From Pelobates cultripes (lineage: Eukaryota > Chordata > Amphibia > Anura > Pelobatidae): a stretch of DNA of 64,000 bases. The notes beneath the pieces are model-generated. The model saw nothing but the letters and a program-made list of their open reading frames with translations, was not told where the DNA came from and made no database searches. The translations under genes and the position numbers were made by a program. Location of the stretch: positions 229,227,672 to 229,291,671 of the forward strand of contig OW240912.1 in the NCBI GenBank assembly GCA_933207985.1. The letters are read 5' to 3'. Shown piece after piece: positions 11,560-22,956 of the stretch (positions are counted from its first letter, which is position 1; every line of letters starts with the position of its first letter).

Positions 11560-12060
11560 TGATGAAAAGGATCCTACGATCATCTAAATATGTTTTTTTC
11601 CGTGGACGTCCATGTTTTTTTGTGTTGCAGAGCTCACCCGTGTGTTCCTATTTTCTCAGAATTTACCACACTGTCGATTTGGTAACTCTTAATGTTTCTG
11701 CTATATCTGTTTGATTTTTTTTTCCAGAGCAACAGCTTCCAAATGCAAATGCCACACCTGGAATCAACTCCAGACCTTTTACCTGAAGAAATAATGAAGG
11801 AATAGCCCACACCTGTCCGTGAGACAGCTTTTAAATCAATTGTCCAATTACATTTCCCTTAAAAATATGGGGTTATATATTAAGGAACTGTAATTCCTAA
11901 ACCCTCCAATTTCTCCAACTTGGATGTTAATGCCCTCAAATTAAAGCTGAGAAACTGCAGTTTAAGTCCATATTCATTATTTAAATGTAAATTGAATTTA
12001 TTTTGGTAAACAGCCAAAATAAGAAAACTTGTTGGTGTTGGTGTCCTAACTGTAGGACAA
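11560..12060 (+). mobile_element. DNA transposon 3' end remnant (Tc1/mariner-like)
   Basis: The phrases gcaacagcttccaaatgc, gaaggaatagcccacacctg and caaattaaagctgagaaact, and the end near ggtaaacagccaaaataag, are ones I recall from a widespread fish and amphibian DNA-transposon repeat of Tc1/mariner type. No transposase frame survives. The superfamily is a guess from memory. Confidence 0.45.
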
Positions 12061-14205
12061 ATATTTGATCATTTTAATTATTGAGGTAACAATGTTTTGA
12101 AATTAAACATTTCATTTTCAAGACTACATTTAATCATTAAATCACAACAAAAATTTGTCATTTTAACTTAACCCTTTATCACCCTGACACAATCTGCCGG
12201 TAACATTATATTTTTGTGGGTATTTTCTCAAGGATACCACTTGTATCTTTTTACTGTAATGATTCCAGTGCAATTGTCTGTTATTTCTCTGAAGCACAGC
12301 AATTACCCCCATTCAGAGTTTTGAGAAGTGATTTGGTCAAACTATTTGGAAAAGAAGATAATTTGTGCTATTTCATATGAGACATTTAAATAAAAAAATA
12401 ATAATAATTTATGCACATAGTGAATTTTAATGGTGAATTTGCATAGCTCTTCTGTGTCTTACTACTTTAATTAGCTCATAATATTTTTTGCTGCATCTCT
12501 CAAATACAGCAATAGACTAAATGTATACTTGTGTCTGTTTTTGGGGACATTTGAAGACCTCAAGTTCAATTTACTTTGGGGGCCAGTGGTCAAGTTATGT
12601 TTTATTTCCATGAGAGCTATAAATCCAGAATCTCAAATTGTCCAAGAGCATCAGCTGAGCACACTCAGCCAATGAATACATCCATGCACTGCTGGACTTT
12701 CCTAAAAGGTTTGGCTACTTACTCTAGGAAGGCATCAGGGCACACATGACACTACAACTACTACGCTGGGCTATGCACAGTTCTATGTCTGAGATGCTTA
12801 ATGAATAAAGTGAATATCCATTCCTCTTACCTTTGCATTAAAATTCATCAAAAGAAAAGAATTGTAGTAATTTGTATTAAAAATCCTGCACCCGAGACCC
12901 AGACACCAGGGGGGAAATAACATTTTTGATATTAAGGTATATGAAACTGTTTTAGAACCTCAAGCCATCTATTTTGCCAAAGGTTTATCATCTGATGAGT
13001 TGGTGCCTGTTCTGTTAGGCACACCATAGTAGGCACTTACCATTAAGAAAGCAGGTAAAAGAAACAAAATAATAATCCCAAACAACTTTTCTGTTATCTT
13101 TAGCTATCGAGGATCGAAAATTTTGCTATGGACACATCCCAACCAAACACTTATTTAATCCTTTCAGTGCTGCAGCAAAACACAGCAACTCACAATACTT
13201 GGCTGCAGCACATTATATATTTTGCATGCTGATTTTGTGATCTTACGCAGGCTCAGTTTATTCAAAACTGAGGAACCGTGCACCTATTTTAATTCATCTC
13301 AGTGCCACTACATCAACATACTTCTATAAATCCATAATATTAACAGTGTCTTCAAATCTGCAGAAAACTCATAAAATGTTAATAGCACCGAGACAATCAT
13401 TTGTGCAGTTTTGATGAATGATGTTTTTAATGTGACAGACTACATTTAATGATGTTCTTTTTGTAACTACTTTGGGGATATTATAACCAGATGATATATT
13501 TCAAAAGATTTTGTTTCCCAATTATGTGTGTTTTCCAGTTACTACCAGAAAATTGTCCCTTGCAATCTATTAATGGTATATATCTTGGAGAGCTGTTCTT
13601 ATGTTCTTGTTTATACAGTGTAAATCACTTTATCACAGTTCAAATACAATATTTCTTTTTAAATGTACAATATATAGTGACAGTACATATTGTTTATTTA
13701 CTATTTTTTTTCATTTTATTCCTATTCACTATAAAAATGAATTATAAACCAAGCAGATGAGAGCTGCATATGAATAACTTAAAGGGTCTAGATTGCAAGA
13801 TATCCTCTAAACTAGAAAATTGACATAGTATAATAGAAAGGGCTTAAGTGTGTAGTAAAAGATGAAAAACGTAAACACCTTTGGGTTCTTCTCATTTCGG
13901 GCTGTAGCACCCTTATTCATAAATACAAATCCATAATTTGAAGACCTCCTGCTAATTACTAAAGTCGAATTATATTAAAGACATTGTAGGTAAAGCTTGA
14001 AATAACAATATACTAATTTGCTGTGCAGCATCCCCCTCTTATAATTATTTCTATAGAATTATGAGGAAATAAGGAAAAGAAAAAAATTACATTGCTGCTT
14101 TAAGTAAATCTTGTGATTGCTCTGGAATGCCCATGAAATTCAAGGACATCATATTTGAGAGTTTAAAAATAAAATATTTTCTTGATTTGGGCCTTCTTTA
14201 GTTTT
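12060..14205. other. No feature seen
   Basis: AT-rich, with no domain-bearing frame. A short stretch at 12700-12780 resembles 8150-8240 ('actactac...tgtgcac' around 'tactctggg'), a hint of another small repeat. Confidence 0.45.
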
Positions 14206-14207
14206 TA

Positions 14208-14275
14208 AAGGGACACAATAGGCACAAGAACAACTTTAGCATAATTAAGTCGTTTTGGTTTAGTAGATGGAGCCC
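14208..14275. mobile_element. TTAA-type hairpin MITE fragment
   Basis: It reads aaagggacacaataggcac then an imperfect hairpin half, like the ends of the MITEs at 52910 and 62609. Confidence 0.6.
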
Positions 14276-14329
14276 ACGGTTTAGTAGATGGAGCCCAATA
14301 TAAAAAAAAGCTAAGAATATTGTACTGTA

Positions 14330-15296
14330 TTTGGCCGTTCAATAAGACTTTTTTCATGCACATTCAAACCCCTTTGTGAGAAGTTGCAATTGCTCAGTTG
14401 TTTCTGGTACAGGGGTGTTTATAGGGAGACCAGGTAAAGTATTATGTTGGTGGCCATAGTTGAGTTGAAGTGGAGAAAATTAAGTGGTGTCATGTACGCT
14501 AACATTATAGGCAATTTCACCAGATGTTAAAAGTTCCTTCCAGTCTGACTGCAGGTATAACAGTAAAAGTACATTTCTAAGGTCTGATTAGTTCTTTCAG
14601 TTTGTCCATTGGACTAAGGATGAAAAACAGTGGACAAATCAACAGAAATGTGCAAGGATTTACAAAAGACTTGGCAGAATCTAGACGTGAACCTCTTTCG
14701 GAGAGTATAGATTGAGATATTCCACGGAGCCTGAAACTAGCATCATGAAACAGATTTGCAGTTTTCTTGGTAGGATTTCTCTGATTTGTACAAAGTGAGC
14801 CTTCTTTGTGAGACGATCCACCACCACCATGATAGTGTTGCAGCCTTGTGGTTTTGGTAGATCCATAATGAAATCGACTGATATATGTGTCCAAAAGGCT
14901 TAAAGGCATAGGTAAGGGATTTATCAAACCTGCAGCTCAAGTGTTGGTTGTTTTGGACCTGGCACACACGGTAATAGGAATTGATATAACCCTTTACATC
15001 TTGTATCAGTAAAGGCCACAAGAAATGTCTTTGAATATGGAGTATGGTTTTCCTTTGTCCGAAATGACCTGAATTTGGTACATCATAATAATATTGTAAG
15101 ACTCAAACTGATAGATATTGGCATGAATATTTTACCATGTGACATGGGGTATCCTTCAGGAGAAACAGAAATGGAAGAGGATGAAGCTGCTTTTTATATG
15201 TCTTGTAGTAAGGTGGCTGTAATCCCAACAAAATGATGATCTAATATGGTTACGTCTTTTTTGATGATGGTATCATCTGCGACATACATTCTTGAC
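14330..15296 (-). pseudogene. Old gypsy element: integrase remnant
   Basis: Reading minus, the order is an H2C2-type zinc region near 15021-14945 (MWPLLIQDVKGYI... then C-x2-C-like residues). Next is the core strand at 14866-14800 ([20 protein letters not shown]), which contains the conserved '[10 protein letters not shown]' motif of gypsy integrases. Then a 'SERGSR' piece near 14700, and a later helix with 'SGEIAYNVSVHDTT' near 14490. Stops and shifts are frequent, so it is dead. Integrase would join the cDNA to chromosomal DNA. It joins, across the Penelope insertion, the RNase H end at 17419 onward. Confidence 0.82.
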
Positions 15297-15297
15297 G

Positions 15298-15933
15298 TTC
15301 TGGGAAGAGGAAAATGTTTTTTCCAGAGAGAACATAGGGGCAAATCTGGTCCTATACAGAAGATACATAGATGATATTTTTATTATTTGGAAGGGCAGTA
15401 AGGAAACTCTAGAAAAATTTATTTTATCCCTTAATAATAATGTTTTTAATATTAATTTGTCTTATGAGATTAATTCTCAACAGATTAATTTTCTGGATTT
15501 AAACATCTATGTAGAAGATAATCTGTTCAAAAGTAAGACCTTCTTTAAAACGGTTGATGTTAACAGCTTTATTGACCTAAAAAGCTGTCACTTTAAACCA
15601 TGGTTGGAAAACATACCAAAAGGGCAGTTTTTAAGGATGAAGAGAAACTGTACGGAAAAGGAGGAATATTTTAAACAAACGGATATTTTGAACCGAAAAT
15701 TTTATACAAAAGGTTATGATGTTGGTCAATTAGAAAGAATAGAAAAAGAAATTGGTGAAAAAGATAGACAATCCCTTTTGAAATATAAGATTAAAGGAAA
15801 TAACGAGATAAGCACAAATGAAAAAGAAAATATACCTTTTTTGATTTTAGTTCTAATAACTCTGCGTTACAGAAAATTGTTAAAAAGCACTGGCACATAC
15901 TTAAGGAAGACCATGAAATATCTCAATTTTTAA
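15298..15933 (+). pseudogene. Penelope-like RT, C-terminal part
   Basis: The frame starts inside the RT palm: WEEENVFSRENIG, then LYRRYIDDIFIIWKG, which holds the catalytic DD of the Penelope RT. After it come NFLDLNIY and the Penelope-typical 'IPKGQFLRMKRNC' thumb segment, then a charged linker. The correct frame is lost near 15835-15850 (in the 'cctttttt' run), so the last ~30 residues of the open frame are out of register; in the right register the sequence continues toward the endonuclease. Upstream RT motifs 1-4 are absent through 5' truncation. The product would copy element RNA at a nicked target. Confidence 0.87.
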
Positions 15934-16512
15934 ATCATAAGCCAAAATTTATTTTTTAGAGGAGCAAATTATTTTAAACAGATTTTAACAAAAAGCTTTT
16001 TAGAAAAAGAAGAAAACCAAAAAGGAGGTAATTTTTTAAAAGGTAGCAAAGGGTTCCACTACTGTGGTGTATGTAGGGGATGTAAATTTAGAAATAAAAA
16101 AAAAAACAGAAAAATAGAGAAATTCTCTTCACTTGCCACAAAAAAAGAATACCCAATAAAATCATTTATTACCTGCTCCAGTAAAAATGTAATATATATA
16201 TTAATTTATCCGTGTGGACTTCAATATGTAGGGAAGACGTCTCGTTTTTTAAAAACGAGAATTAGAGAACATATTTACAACATACAGTGGAAATTTATTA
16301 ATCATAATGTATCAAAACATTTTTTAGAAGTTCATGATGGAAATCCAAATGGAATAGAATTTATGGGGATAGATACAACCCAGGTTCACTGGAGAGGAGG
16401 GGATAGTGATCATATTTTAGGTTTAAGAGAAATGAGATGGATATTTGAGTTGGACACAATGACACCAAAAGATTTGAATGTTGACTTTGAAATTAACCAA
16501 TTTATTAACTAA
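15934..16512 (+). pseudogene. Penelope-like GIY-YIG endonuclease domain
   Basis: The frame is open for 192 codons up to TAA at 16510-16512, with no ATG because it is the C-terminal end of the RT polypeptide. From about 15958 there is a linker 'RGANYFKQILTKSFLEK'. Then a Cys cluster (YCGVCRGCKF) follows, and the GIY-YIG core: VIYILIYPCGLQYVGKTSR, then RIREH with the catalytic arginine region. It closes with HFLEVH and a C-terminal helix 'LGLREMRWIFELDTMTP'. The first motif is 'IYI...QYVG', the Penelope form of GIY-YIG. This domain cuts target DNA. A one-base shift at about 15950-15958 separates it from the preceding reading register. Confidence 0.88.
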
Positions 16513-17016
16513 AAAATCTCTTTTGTCCTCTTTATGTTTTTCCAGCAATCAATTTTTATGTATTATTTTTGTTTTTAAATATTTTTAAAAAAATTATAAA
16601 AGAAAGCTAAAATACTGATGGTGCTATTTTATGTTTGGTTGTTTAAATTTGTATATGCAGATTGAAAAGAATGGATTTTATATATTTTTTATTTTTTTAA
16701 AAAGTGTATATAAAGGATATTTACAATGAATTTGTATTTAAATGTTGTTTTATGATGCATTTGTATTTAATTGGCAGCTAGTAAGGTACTGGCACTACGC
16801 TATAATTGTGACGCAAAGACGCCGGTTTGTTTTGGGCGTCCATACGTCCGGACTACAAACATGTGACCGGAACCGGAAATGACGTATGACGTTGGAACAT
16901 AACGACGCAGAAGGCGTTCCGACGTCAGAACCGGAACCGGAAGGGCGCAACTCTAACGGAGGAGGGAAAGGGCGCCAATTTTAATTATTTTAATCGAGAT
17001 GCCGTAGATATTGAAA

Positions 17017-17057
17017 TCACTTCTGATGAAGGCAAACAGCCGAAACGCGTCAAGTGA
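17017..17057 (+). ncRNA. Hammerhead-ribozyme-like motif in the Penelope 3' region
   Basis: The elements are in the right order. Stem I 5' strand is TCACTT (17017-17022), followed by the core CTGATGA (17023-17029). Stem II is GGC/GCC (17031-17033 with 17039-17041), then the core GAAA (17042-17045). A tiny stem III is AC/GT with loop GC (17045-17050), the cleavage triplet is GTC (17049-17051), and the stem I 3' strand is AAGTGA (17052-17057). The stem I strands are perfectly complementary. Deviation: one extra A (17030) sits between the core and stem II. Penelope-like elements are known to carry minimal hammerheads with very short stem III. Activity is not shown. Confidence 0.7.
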
Positions 17058-17418
17058 CTGGACTCTTATTTTGGGACTTTAATTTATGTTTGGATTTATG
17101 TTTGTATTTACTTCGAGATTTGAAGAATAAAGTGTTTTTACCCCCTGTTATTCTGCGTCATGCATGTTTTACACTTAAGGAAATAAGAAGTTCCCAGTGG
17201 AGGTCCTGTTGTGTATTCAAGGCATCCAGTTTGAGCCAGCTAATTAAGTGGCCCTCTCTATGTGAGTGTGATTGACACCTATTGTAAATTTATTTTATTA
17301 GGCTATACTACCCTATGTCTTTTTTATTTGGTTTCTTCCAGATGAATTGACTGCAGTGTGGGTAGTATTTCCTTATTTTGTGTGCTCTCACCAAACTGTT
17401 ATTTGTTATTATTCACTT

Positions 17419-19090
17419 ATTCTTGACAAAGCATCTGACTTCAGATTTTTAGACCCTTGATGAATGATAACATGGAAGGCAAATCAAAACATGGCCCATC
17501 GTGCTTGTCAAGGATTCAATCGTTTCGCTGTGTGAATGTCACAGGAAAAGTGGCTCCTTTCAAGAGATGTCACCATTCATCAAACACTCTCTTGATAGCC
17601 AACAATTCTTTATCACTTATACTGTAATTAGTTTTGGCTTCAATTTACGGGAATAAAAGGCTACAGAATGTAGTGCTACCATAGTACATTGAGACAGTAG
17701 GGATCCAGTGGTGATATCGGAGGCATCTACTTCAAGGAAAAATGTTTTTTTGGAGTCTGGTAAATGTAGGATAGGAGCTGAAGTGAAGAAATTCTTTATG
17801 TGTTTGAATGCCCTTTGTGCATCGAGGGACCATGACCATATTTTACTTATCTTGATGAATCCAAGTGGTTGAACTTTGGAGTAGTCACGTATGAATTTAT
17901 GATAGAAATTTTTTGTTTTTGTTTTTGTTCTTCGATGTAGGCCACTTCAATATAGCTTCTATCTTTTTGTGGTCCATCACCATGCATCCTGGTTTAATAA
18001 TGATGAAATCAAGAAATGCTACTTCTTGAGTTTCAAAGATAATTTTATCTATCTTGGCATATAGTTTGAATTGATAGATTTAATAGATTATGGCAGAGTC
18101 GTTTGAGTCCTTTTTTCATATGCATACAATGCGTAGAGAGATCAGGGGAAAAGATGAGGATATCGTCCAAGTATACTATGACATATTGATCCAGTAAATC
18201 ATGGAAACATCATTTTAACAATGTTGGAATGTAACTGTGACATTATACAAGATATAAGAAATCATTAAGTACTTGCCCATAACTAGAACGAACCCATCCA
18301 TCCCCTTGCTGAATACGTAGCAGGTTATAAGCACCTCTTAAATCCAATTTGGAATATATGATAACAGATTGTAATCTCTGAAGGAGTTCTGGAATAAGAG
18401 GAATGGCTATTTGTTTTTAATTTTGATCTGATTTAGTTCTCTGTAATCAACACCTAGACATAGTCTACTGTCTTTCTTCCCCATGAAAAAGATTCTAGCC
18501 ACAGCAAGAGACATATCATTATTTTAGGTTCTCCTAGATATACTACTTTAAAATATGTAGTTTGTTTTCTCCAGGGGATATATCTTGCCATAAGGAACAG
18601 GTGTTCCTAGCAGTAGATCTGTAGGACAATCGTAATATCTTTGGGGGGAAGGGGAGATAGAACATCTATTAAATTGTTTTGAAAAACATCCTTATAATCG
18701 GAGTACGCTTTAGGAAGGTGTATTACTTTACCTTTTTTCATGTTCACTTCCAATATAGAGCAATCAATTCCATGCGTCAGAAATCTCACTAACATTGTAT
18801 GTTGCAGAGGATGAGAAGGTGTTAGTGCCCTTGGACCAGGATATACAAGGATCATGTTTACATAACCAGGGAATGCCAAGTATAATTCGAAACAACAGAA
18901 AGTGTACCAACTCAAACAATAATGACTCTTTATGTTCACCAATAGTGATATGAACAGTAGGGGTTTATTGATAAACAGGACTGGATTGTAATAAAGAACC
19001 AGCAATCAATTGAATGTTCAAAAGTTTCTCTTTATTAATAACTGGTATAGAAAGAGCAAATGGAGGCAATTGTAAACGATCAAAACAAAA
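17419..19090 (-). pseudogene. Old gypsy element: protease end, RT and RNase H remnants
   Basis: On the minus strand the order is as follows. 19080-18800 is the protease C-terminal half, with 'RIILGIPWLCKHDPCISW'. 18720-18640 is the linker 'PKAYSDYKDVFQNNLIDVL'. 18600-18440 is the RT entry ('VPYGKIYPL', then FFMGKKDSRLCLGVDYREL). 18350-18250 is '[18 protein letters not shown]'. 18185-18110 is 'IVYLDDILIFSPDLSTH', holding the YLDD catalytic motif. 17660-17430 is the RNase H end, closing with 'GSKNLKSDALSR' next to the Penelope insertion. Stops and frame changes are many. Diverged from the sushi-type element, so it is a different and older gypsy lineage. Confidence 0.85.
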
Positions 19091-19375
19091 TCAAAACAAA
19101 AACGAGAATTTACGATATATGTCTGTTAACCATAATTTACCTCTTTCATATTAAGTGTACCTACAAATATTATATATCATTTTGTTGAGGAGAAACAGGG
19201 CTATCATTTCACATCAACTATTTATACACAAAACACTTTTTATGTAGTTTGAGAAATTAAGACATTTGTTATTTTTTGTATAAAAATAGAGGATGTAAAA
19301 GCGCTAAACAGGCATTCAAAAGGAGAAAAAATATGGGTAAAACTATCTCCTTAAAGAATGAATATAAAGGTGTAC

Positions 19376-19422
<47 letters not shown>

Positions 19423-20040
19423 ACAGTGTTTTGGAAATATATTCAATAATGCAGCTACACACTTAAGTGCTAGTGCCCCAAAGGTGATCAGCACAGATAG
19501 ATATATAATGCAAATCGAAAGTATAAGTGGAGCACAAAAGTAAATAATAATCACAAACCCATTGTGCAAATAAAGTGGAAGTATAAATATAAATACTTAA
19601 TATTGCTCAAGCAGGGTTGCATGTAGATTCATGTATAAAAGAGAGCAAAGAACAAATAATAATGTAGTCTGTATGACATATGTGCAAATGCTTTAAAGGT
19701 GTTATAACAATTTATTAATACAAAAAAAGAAATAGATAAAAACAACAAGTGTGCAGCCGCTTACAGGATGGAAGTAAGTGAGCATATGCGGTTTGTAGAC
19801 ACCGCTACTCACAAAAGCCGGTATGGCAAATAGCCATGTGCAGGAGGATGTCCACCAGCGTTGTAACAAAGTTCAAACTTAAATATGGGGTTCCAGCAGC
19901 TCAGTGCTCATCTGGGTGTCCTTTCTGCTCCCCGGTCAACAAGCGGCTTAGTTAAATTGCAAGCTTCCAGTGGAAGGTTCACGGGATTCAAGCTCCGCCC
20001 ACAGCATGACATCAGTGCGTCGTTGGGTGAGTATCGGCTA
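19091..20040. other. Unassigned block inside the old gypsy element, with TA microsatellite
   Basis: It is not gypsy sequence. The only clear feature is a (TA)n run at 19379-19418. A GC-richer stretch at 19780-20035 was not recognised. Confidence 0.5.
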
Positions 20041-20183
20041 TTAAAGGAGCACTAAAGACACCCAGACCACTTCAGCTCAATGAAGTGGTCTGGGTGCCAG
20101 GTCCCTCTAGTTTTAACCCTGCAGCTGAAAACATAGCAGTTTCAGAGAAACTGGTCCTGTAAGGAGTTATACTGGTCCTTTAA
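20041..20183. mobile_element. Short TTAA MITE (AGGACCACT family, internally deleted)
   Basis: The element 20045-20179 is flanked by TTAA at 20041-20044 and 20180-20183. It keeps the terminal hairpin (cacccagaccacttcag...), the same as in the copy at 20411, but lacks the middle. Confidence 0.8.
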
Positions 20184-20371
20184 GCAGTTGGGCATAATTT
20201 AAGAGCAAAATGCATCCTCCCTTCTGGTTTGATTGGACAGTTATACAGTCCCTAATTTGCATACCATGAAGCCCACATGTATCAATGCACCGATAAAACT
20301 TTAATTTAGAAACAAATCAAAACAATAAAAAATAAAGGACTTATGCTTTTCATACATTGAGGCCCATAAAT

Positions 20372-21240
20372 AGATAGTCTATAGATGGTACCTTATCCCA
20401 CAACGATTAAAGGACCACTATAGGCACCCAGACCACTTCAGCTTAATGAAGTGGTCTGGGTGCCAGGTCCAGCTAGGGTTAACCCTTTTTTCTATAAACA
20501 TAGCAGTTTCAGAGAAACTGCTATGTTTATAACAGGGTTAATCCAGCCTCTAGTGGCTGTCTCTTGACAGCAGCTAGAGGCGCTTGCGTGCTTCTCACTG
20601 TGATTTTCACAGTGAGAAGACGTCAGCGTCCATAGGAAAGCATTGTGAATGCTTTCCTATGAGACTGGCTGAATGCGCGCGCGGCTCTTGACGCTCATGC
20701 GCATTCAGCCAAAGAGGAGGAGAGGATGAGGAGAGCTCCCTGCCTGCGCTGGAGAAAGAGGTAAATTTAACCCCTTCCTCCCCCCAGAGCCCGGTGGGAG
20801 GGGGACCCTGAGGGTGGGGGCACCCTCAGGGCACTATAGTGCCAGGAAAACAAGTATGTTTTCCTGGCACTATAGTGGTCCTTTAAGCAAAATATATTCT
20901 AATGTCAATCCTCAGTGCTGGAGATGTGAAACTCATGAAGGCAATATGACCCACATATGGTGGGAATGCGGGGATATTAAACCCCTATGGGTAAATGTAC
21001 AAACGATGTTGAACCTGTACACCAGGTTACAAAAGTGAAAGGGCTTCTGTTGATATTCCCAGATATATGGAAGGCAGACACTAGGAAGATTGCCACCCTA
21101 ATCATACTAGCAGCCAGGAACCTTCTGGCACTCCACTGAAGAATACCTACTGCCCATCTAACACAGAAATGGTAGAAAAAATATATCAATATTATAGATA
21201 CGAAGTGCTTTCTTCAGACTCATACGTGAGAACGAGGAAA
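20372..21240 (+). pseudogene. L1 ORF2 C-terminal domain, split by a MITE
   Basis: The CxxC...HxxWxC cluster 'CWRCETHEGNMTHIWWEC' at about 20910-20963 is the C-terminal Cys-rich motif of L1 ORF2, needed for retrotransposition in known L1s. Downstream, 'KIATLIILAARNLLALHW' (21088-21140) and 'EKIYQYYRYEVLSSDSYVRTRKIEELWKPW' (21170-21265) are in different frames. The MITE at 20411-20882 lies at a TTAA within the coding sequence; the frame reads straight across if the MITE and one TTAA are ignored. It is a dead fragment. Confidence 0.8.
20407..20886 (+). mobile_element. TTAA MITE, AGGACCACTATAG family, 472 bp
   Basis: The element is 20411-20882, between TTAA at 20407-20410 and 20883-20886. Inverted ends are aggaccactatag and ctatagtggtcct. 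Just inside the left end is a strong hairpin, ccagaccacttcag against gaagtggtctgg. Internal inverted repeats are ctgctatgtttat, agtggctgtc and ttctcactgtg. It encodes nothing. TTAA targets point to piggyBac- or Kolobok-type transposases; which one is not decidable here. Full sister copies: 52946-53408 and, in reverse, 32367-32776. Confidence 0.88.
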
Positions 21241-21889
21241 ATAGAGGAGCTTTGGAAACCTTGGCTTGCCCTCAGGCACCATTTGAATGCTCTGGTAGGC
21301 CTAATACGGGATCAAGCGAGACTCTCTCCTATTTATGGCTGGGGACCGGACATACCACACACAGGATGGACCGAGATGATGGAAGCCAGAACAGGGAAAC
21401 CAATTCGAGCCAGCGCTACCTCAGACACTGTAGCACCCGCATTCCATCATCCAACCAAATCCCCCTTACCCTGCCCCTCCCCCCTTACACTTACCTATAA
21501 CACATGGCTCGCAGACAGTTATTTGCAGGACTGATTACGAGACGACAACCGAAAGTACCCTACACAGGTGCTCATAGAAAGAGTACGTGCTGACCCAGCC
21601 TCACAGACACTAGTACCTCCGCCTCCATAAAGGACTCAAGGGGAAGAGGTTACCACAGATCACTTCCTATAAATGGGACCGCTGTACTAACATCGAGGTT
21701 TATGGCAATTTCTGCCTAGATTGCATCGACATGTAACTGGCACTGTATATTTATGTTGTTTCCCCCTCTCCCTTTTTCCTTTCTGTACCCCCAACTTACC
21801 CTTTATTGAAAATAAAAATCTTAAAAATAACCAAAAAAAATAAGGACTTAACAAAATACAGACTACTTAATCAAAACTACTCGATATAT

Positions 21890-22955
21890 ACAGCCTAATA
21901 ATGTTTTTATTATTTTTTTAGTTCTGCATGTTATTTTAACTGTGAATGTCATAATACTGTTAGCTTCAACTGAAATAAAATACACATATTTGTGTTCAGC
22001 GATGGTTCACGAGTACAACAGTATCACCATGTACAGTTTTAATTTTTTTCTGTTTATATACATTGAATTTGCCAGATTGGTTATGTTGCCATTGAGCCTG
22101 TATAGCAGTCCAGGAATGAAAATTAACCCCATCATGGCATACCAGTTGCAAAAGTGTATTCCAGGATATTCCAAGTGGGGTATATCCAGTTTTTTGTAGT
22201 ATCCCCTTAGTCACACACCATAGTCAAAGTTAGCGTTCAAATGTATTTTTTGAATTTTTCACAACAAAACTGCCCTTTTATTGATGATATCATAGATATT
22301 ATACATTTTACTGCTCTAAAACATTCATATTTGTGTTTAGCAATGTCTCATGACTATAACAGTACCCACCATGTCCAGGTTTATAGTATTTTGGAAAGTT
22401 ACAGAAGAAAATATAAGGCTTGCCCATTTTATTTTTTACACATTGAAAATTGTCAGATTGCTCCTGTTGCCTTTGAGACCGTATGGCAGCCCAGAAATGA
22501 AAATTACCTCCATCATGGCATACCATTTGCAAAAGTAGACAACACAAGGTGTTCAAATGGAGTATGTCTAGTCTTTTTTAGTAGCCACTTAGGCACAAAC
22601 ACTGGCCAAGTTTACCGTTCATATTTGTTTTTTTTCTTTTTTAACACAAAAACTGCACTTTCACTGATGATATTAGCATTGTGATGTTTTACTGTTTTTA
22701 AACACTCATATTTGTGTTCAGCAAAGTCTCCCAAGTACAGCAGTACCCCCTCGTGTACAGGTTTTATGGTGTTTTGGAAAGTTACAGGGTCAATATAGGG
22801 CTTGCCCATTTCAGTTTGCCAGATTGGTTTGCCCATGTTGCTTTTGAGAACATATGGCAGCCCAGGAGTAACAATCATCATGGCATACCATTTGCAAAAG
22901 TAATGCTCAGTGGCATTTAGGACGGCATAGCACACCCGCTGTCCTTAAGGGGTAA
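21890..22955 (+). repeat. Three tandem units of the dispersed ~330-bp family
   Basis: Units begin near 21950, 22300 and 22690. Each carries the same order of phrases: 'catatttgtgttcagc', 'catgtacaggttt', 'aaagttacag', 'ttgcctttgagacc', 'atcatggcataccatttgc', 'agtagccacttag'. The last unit ends with the terminal sequence ccgctgtccttaaggggta (about 22938-22956). Frames here are shadows. The block separates two halves of the old gypsy protease. Confidence 0.8.
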
Positions 22956-22956
22956 A

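Larger units (their letters stand above)
15288..17427 (+). mobile_element. Penelope-like retroelement, 5'-truncated, inserted in the gypsy pol
   Basis: The insertion is 15297-17418 (2122 bp), flanked by an exact 9-bp repeat attcttgac (15288-15296 and 17419-17427). When it is set aside, the gypsy RNase H end and linker to integrase run on in one frame on the minus strand, which confirms the junction. It holds the C-terminal half of a Penelope RT, a GIY-YIG endonuclease, an AT-rich 3' region and a hammerhead-like motif. The RT N-terminal half is missing. Clade (Neptune-like?) is a guess. Confidence 0.9.
20329..21850 (+). mobile_element. L1 LINE 3' part, 5'-truncated, with MITE inside
   Basis: The probable extent is 20343-21836, flanked by a near-exact repeat, ataaaggactta (20331-20342) and ataaggactta (21840-21850), with an A-rich 3' end at 21832-21840. 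It holds the ORF2 C-terminus: 'IVYRWYLIPQRL', interrupted by a TTAA MITE, then 'NPQCWRCETHEGNMTHIWWEC', the C-terminal cysteine motif of L1, then 'IATLIILAARNLLALHW' and a 3' untranslated stretch. Stops are present (for example TAG before IVYRWY). Confidence 0.82.
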
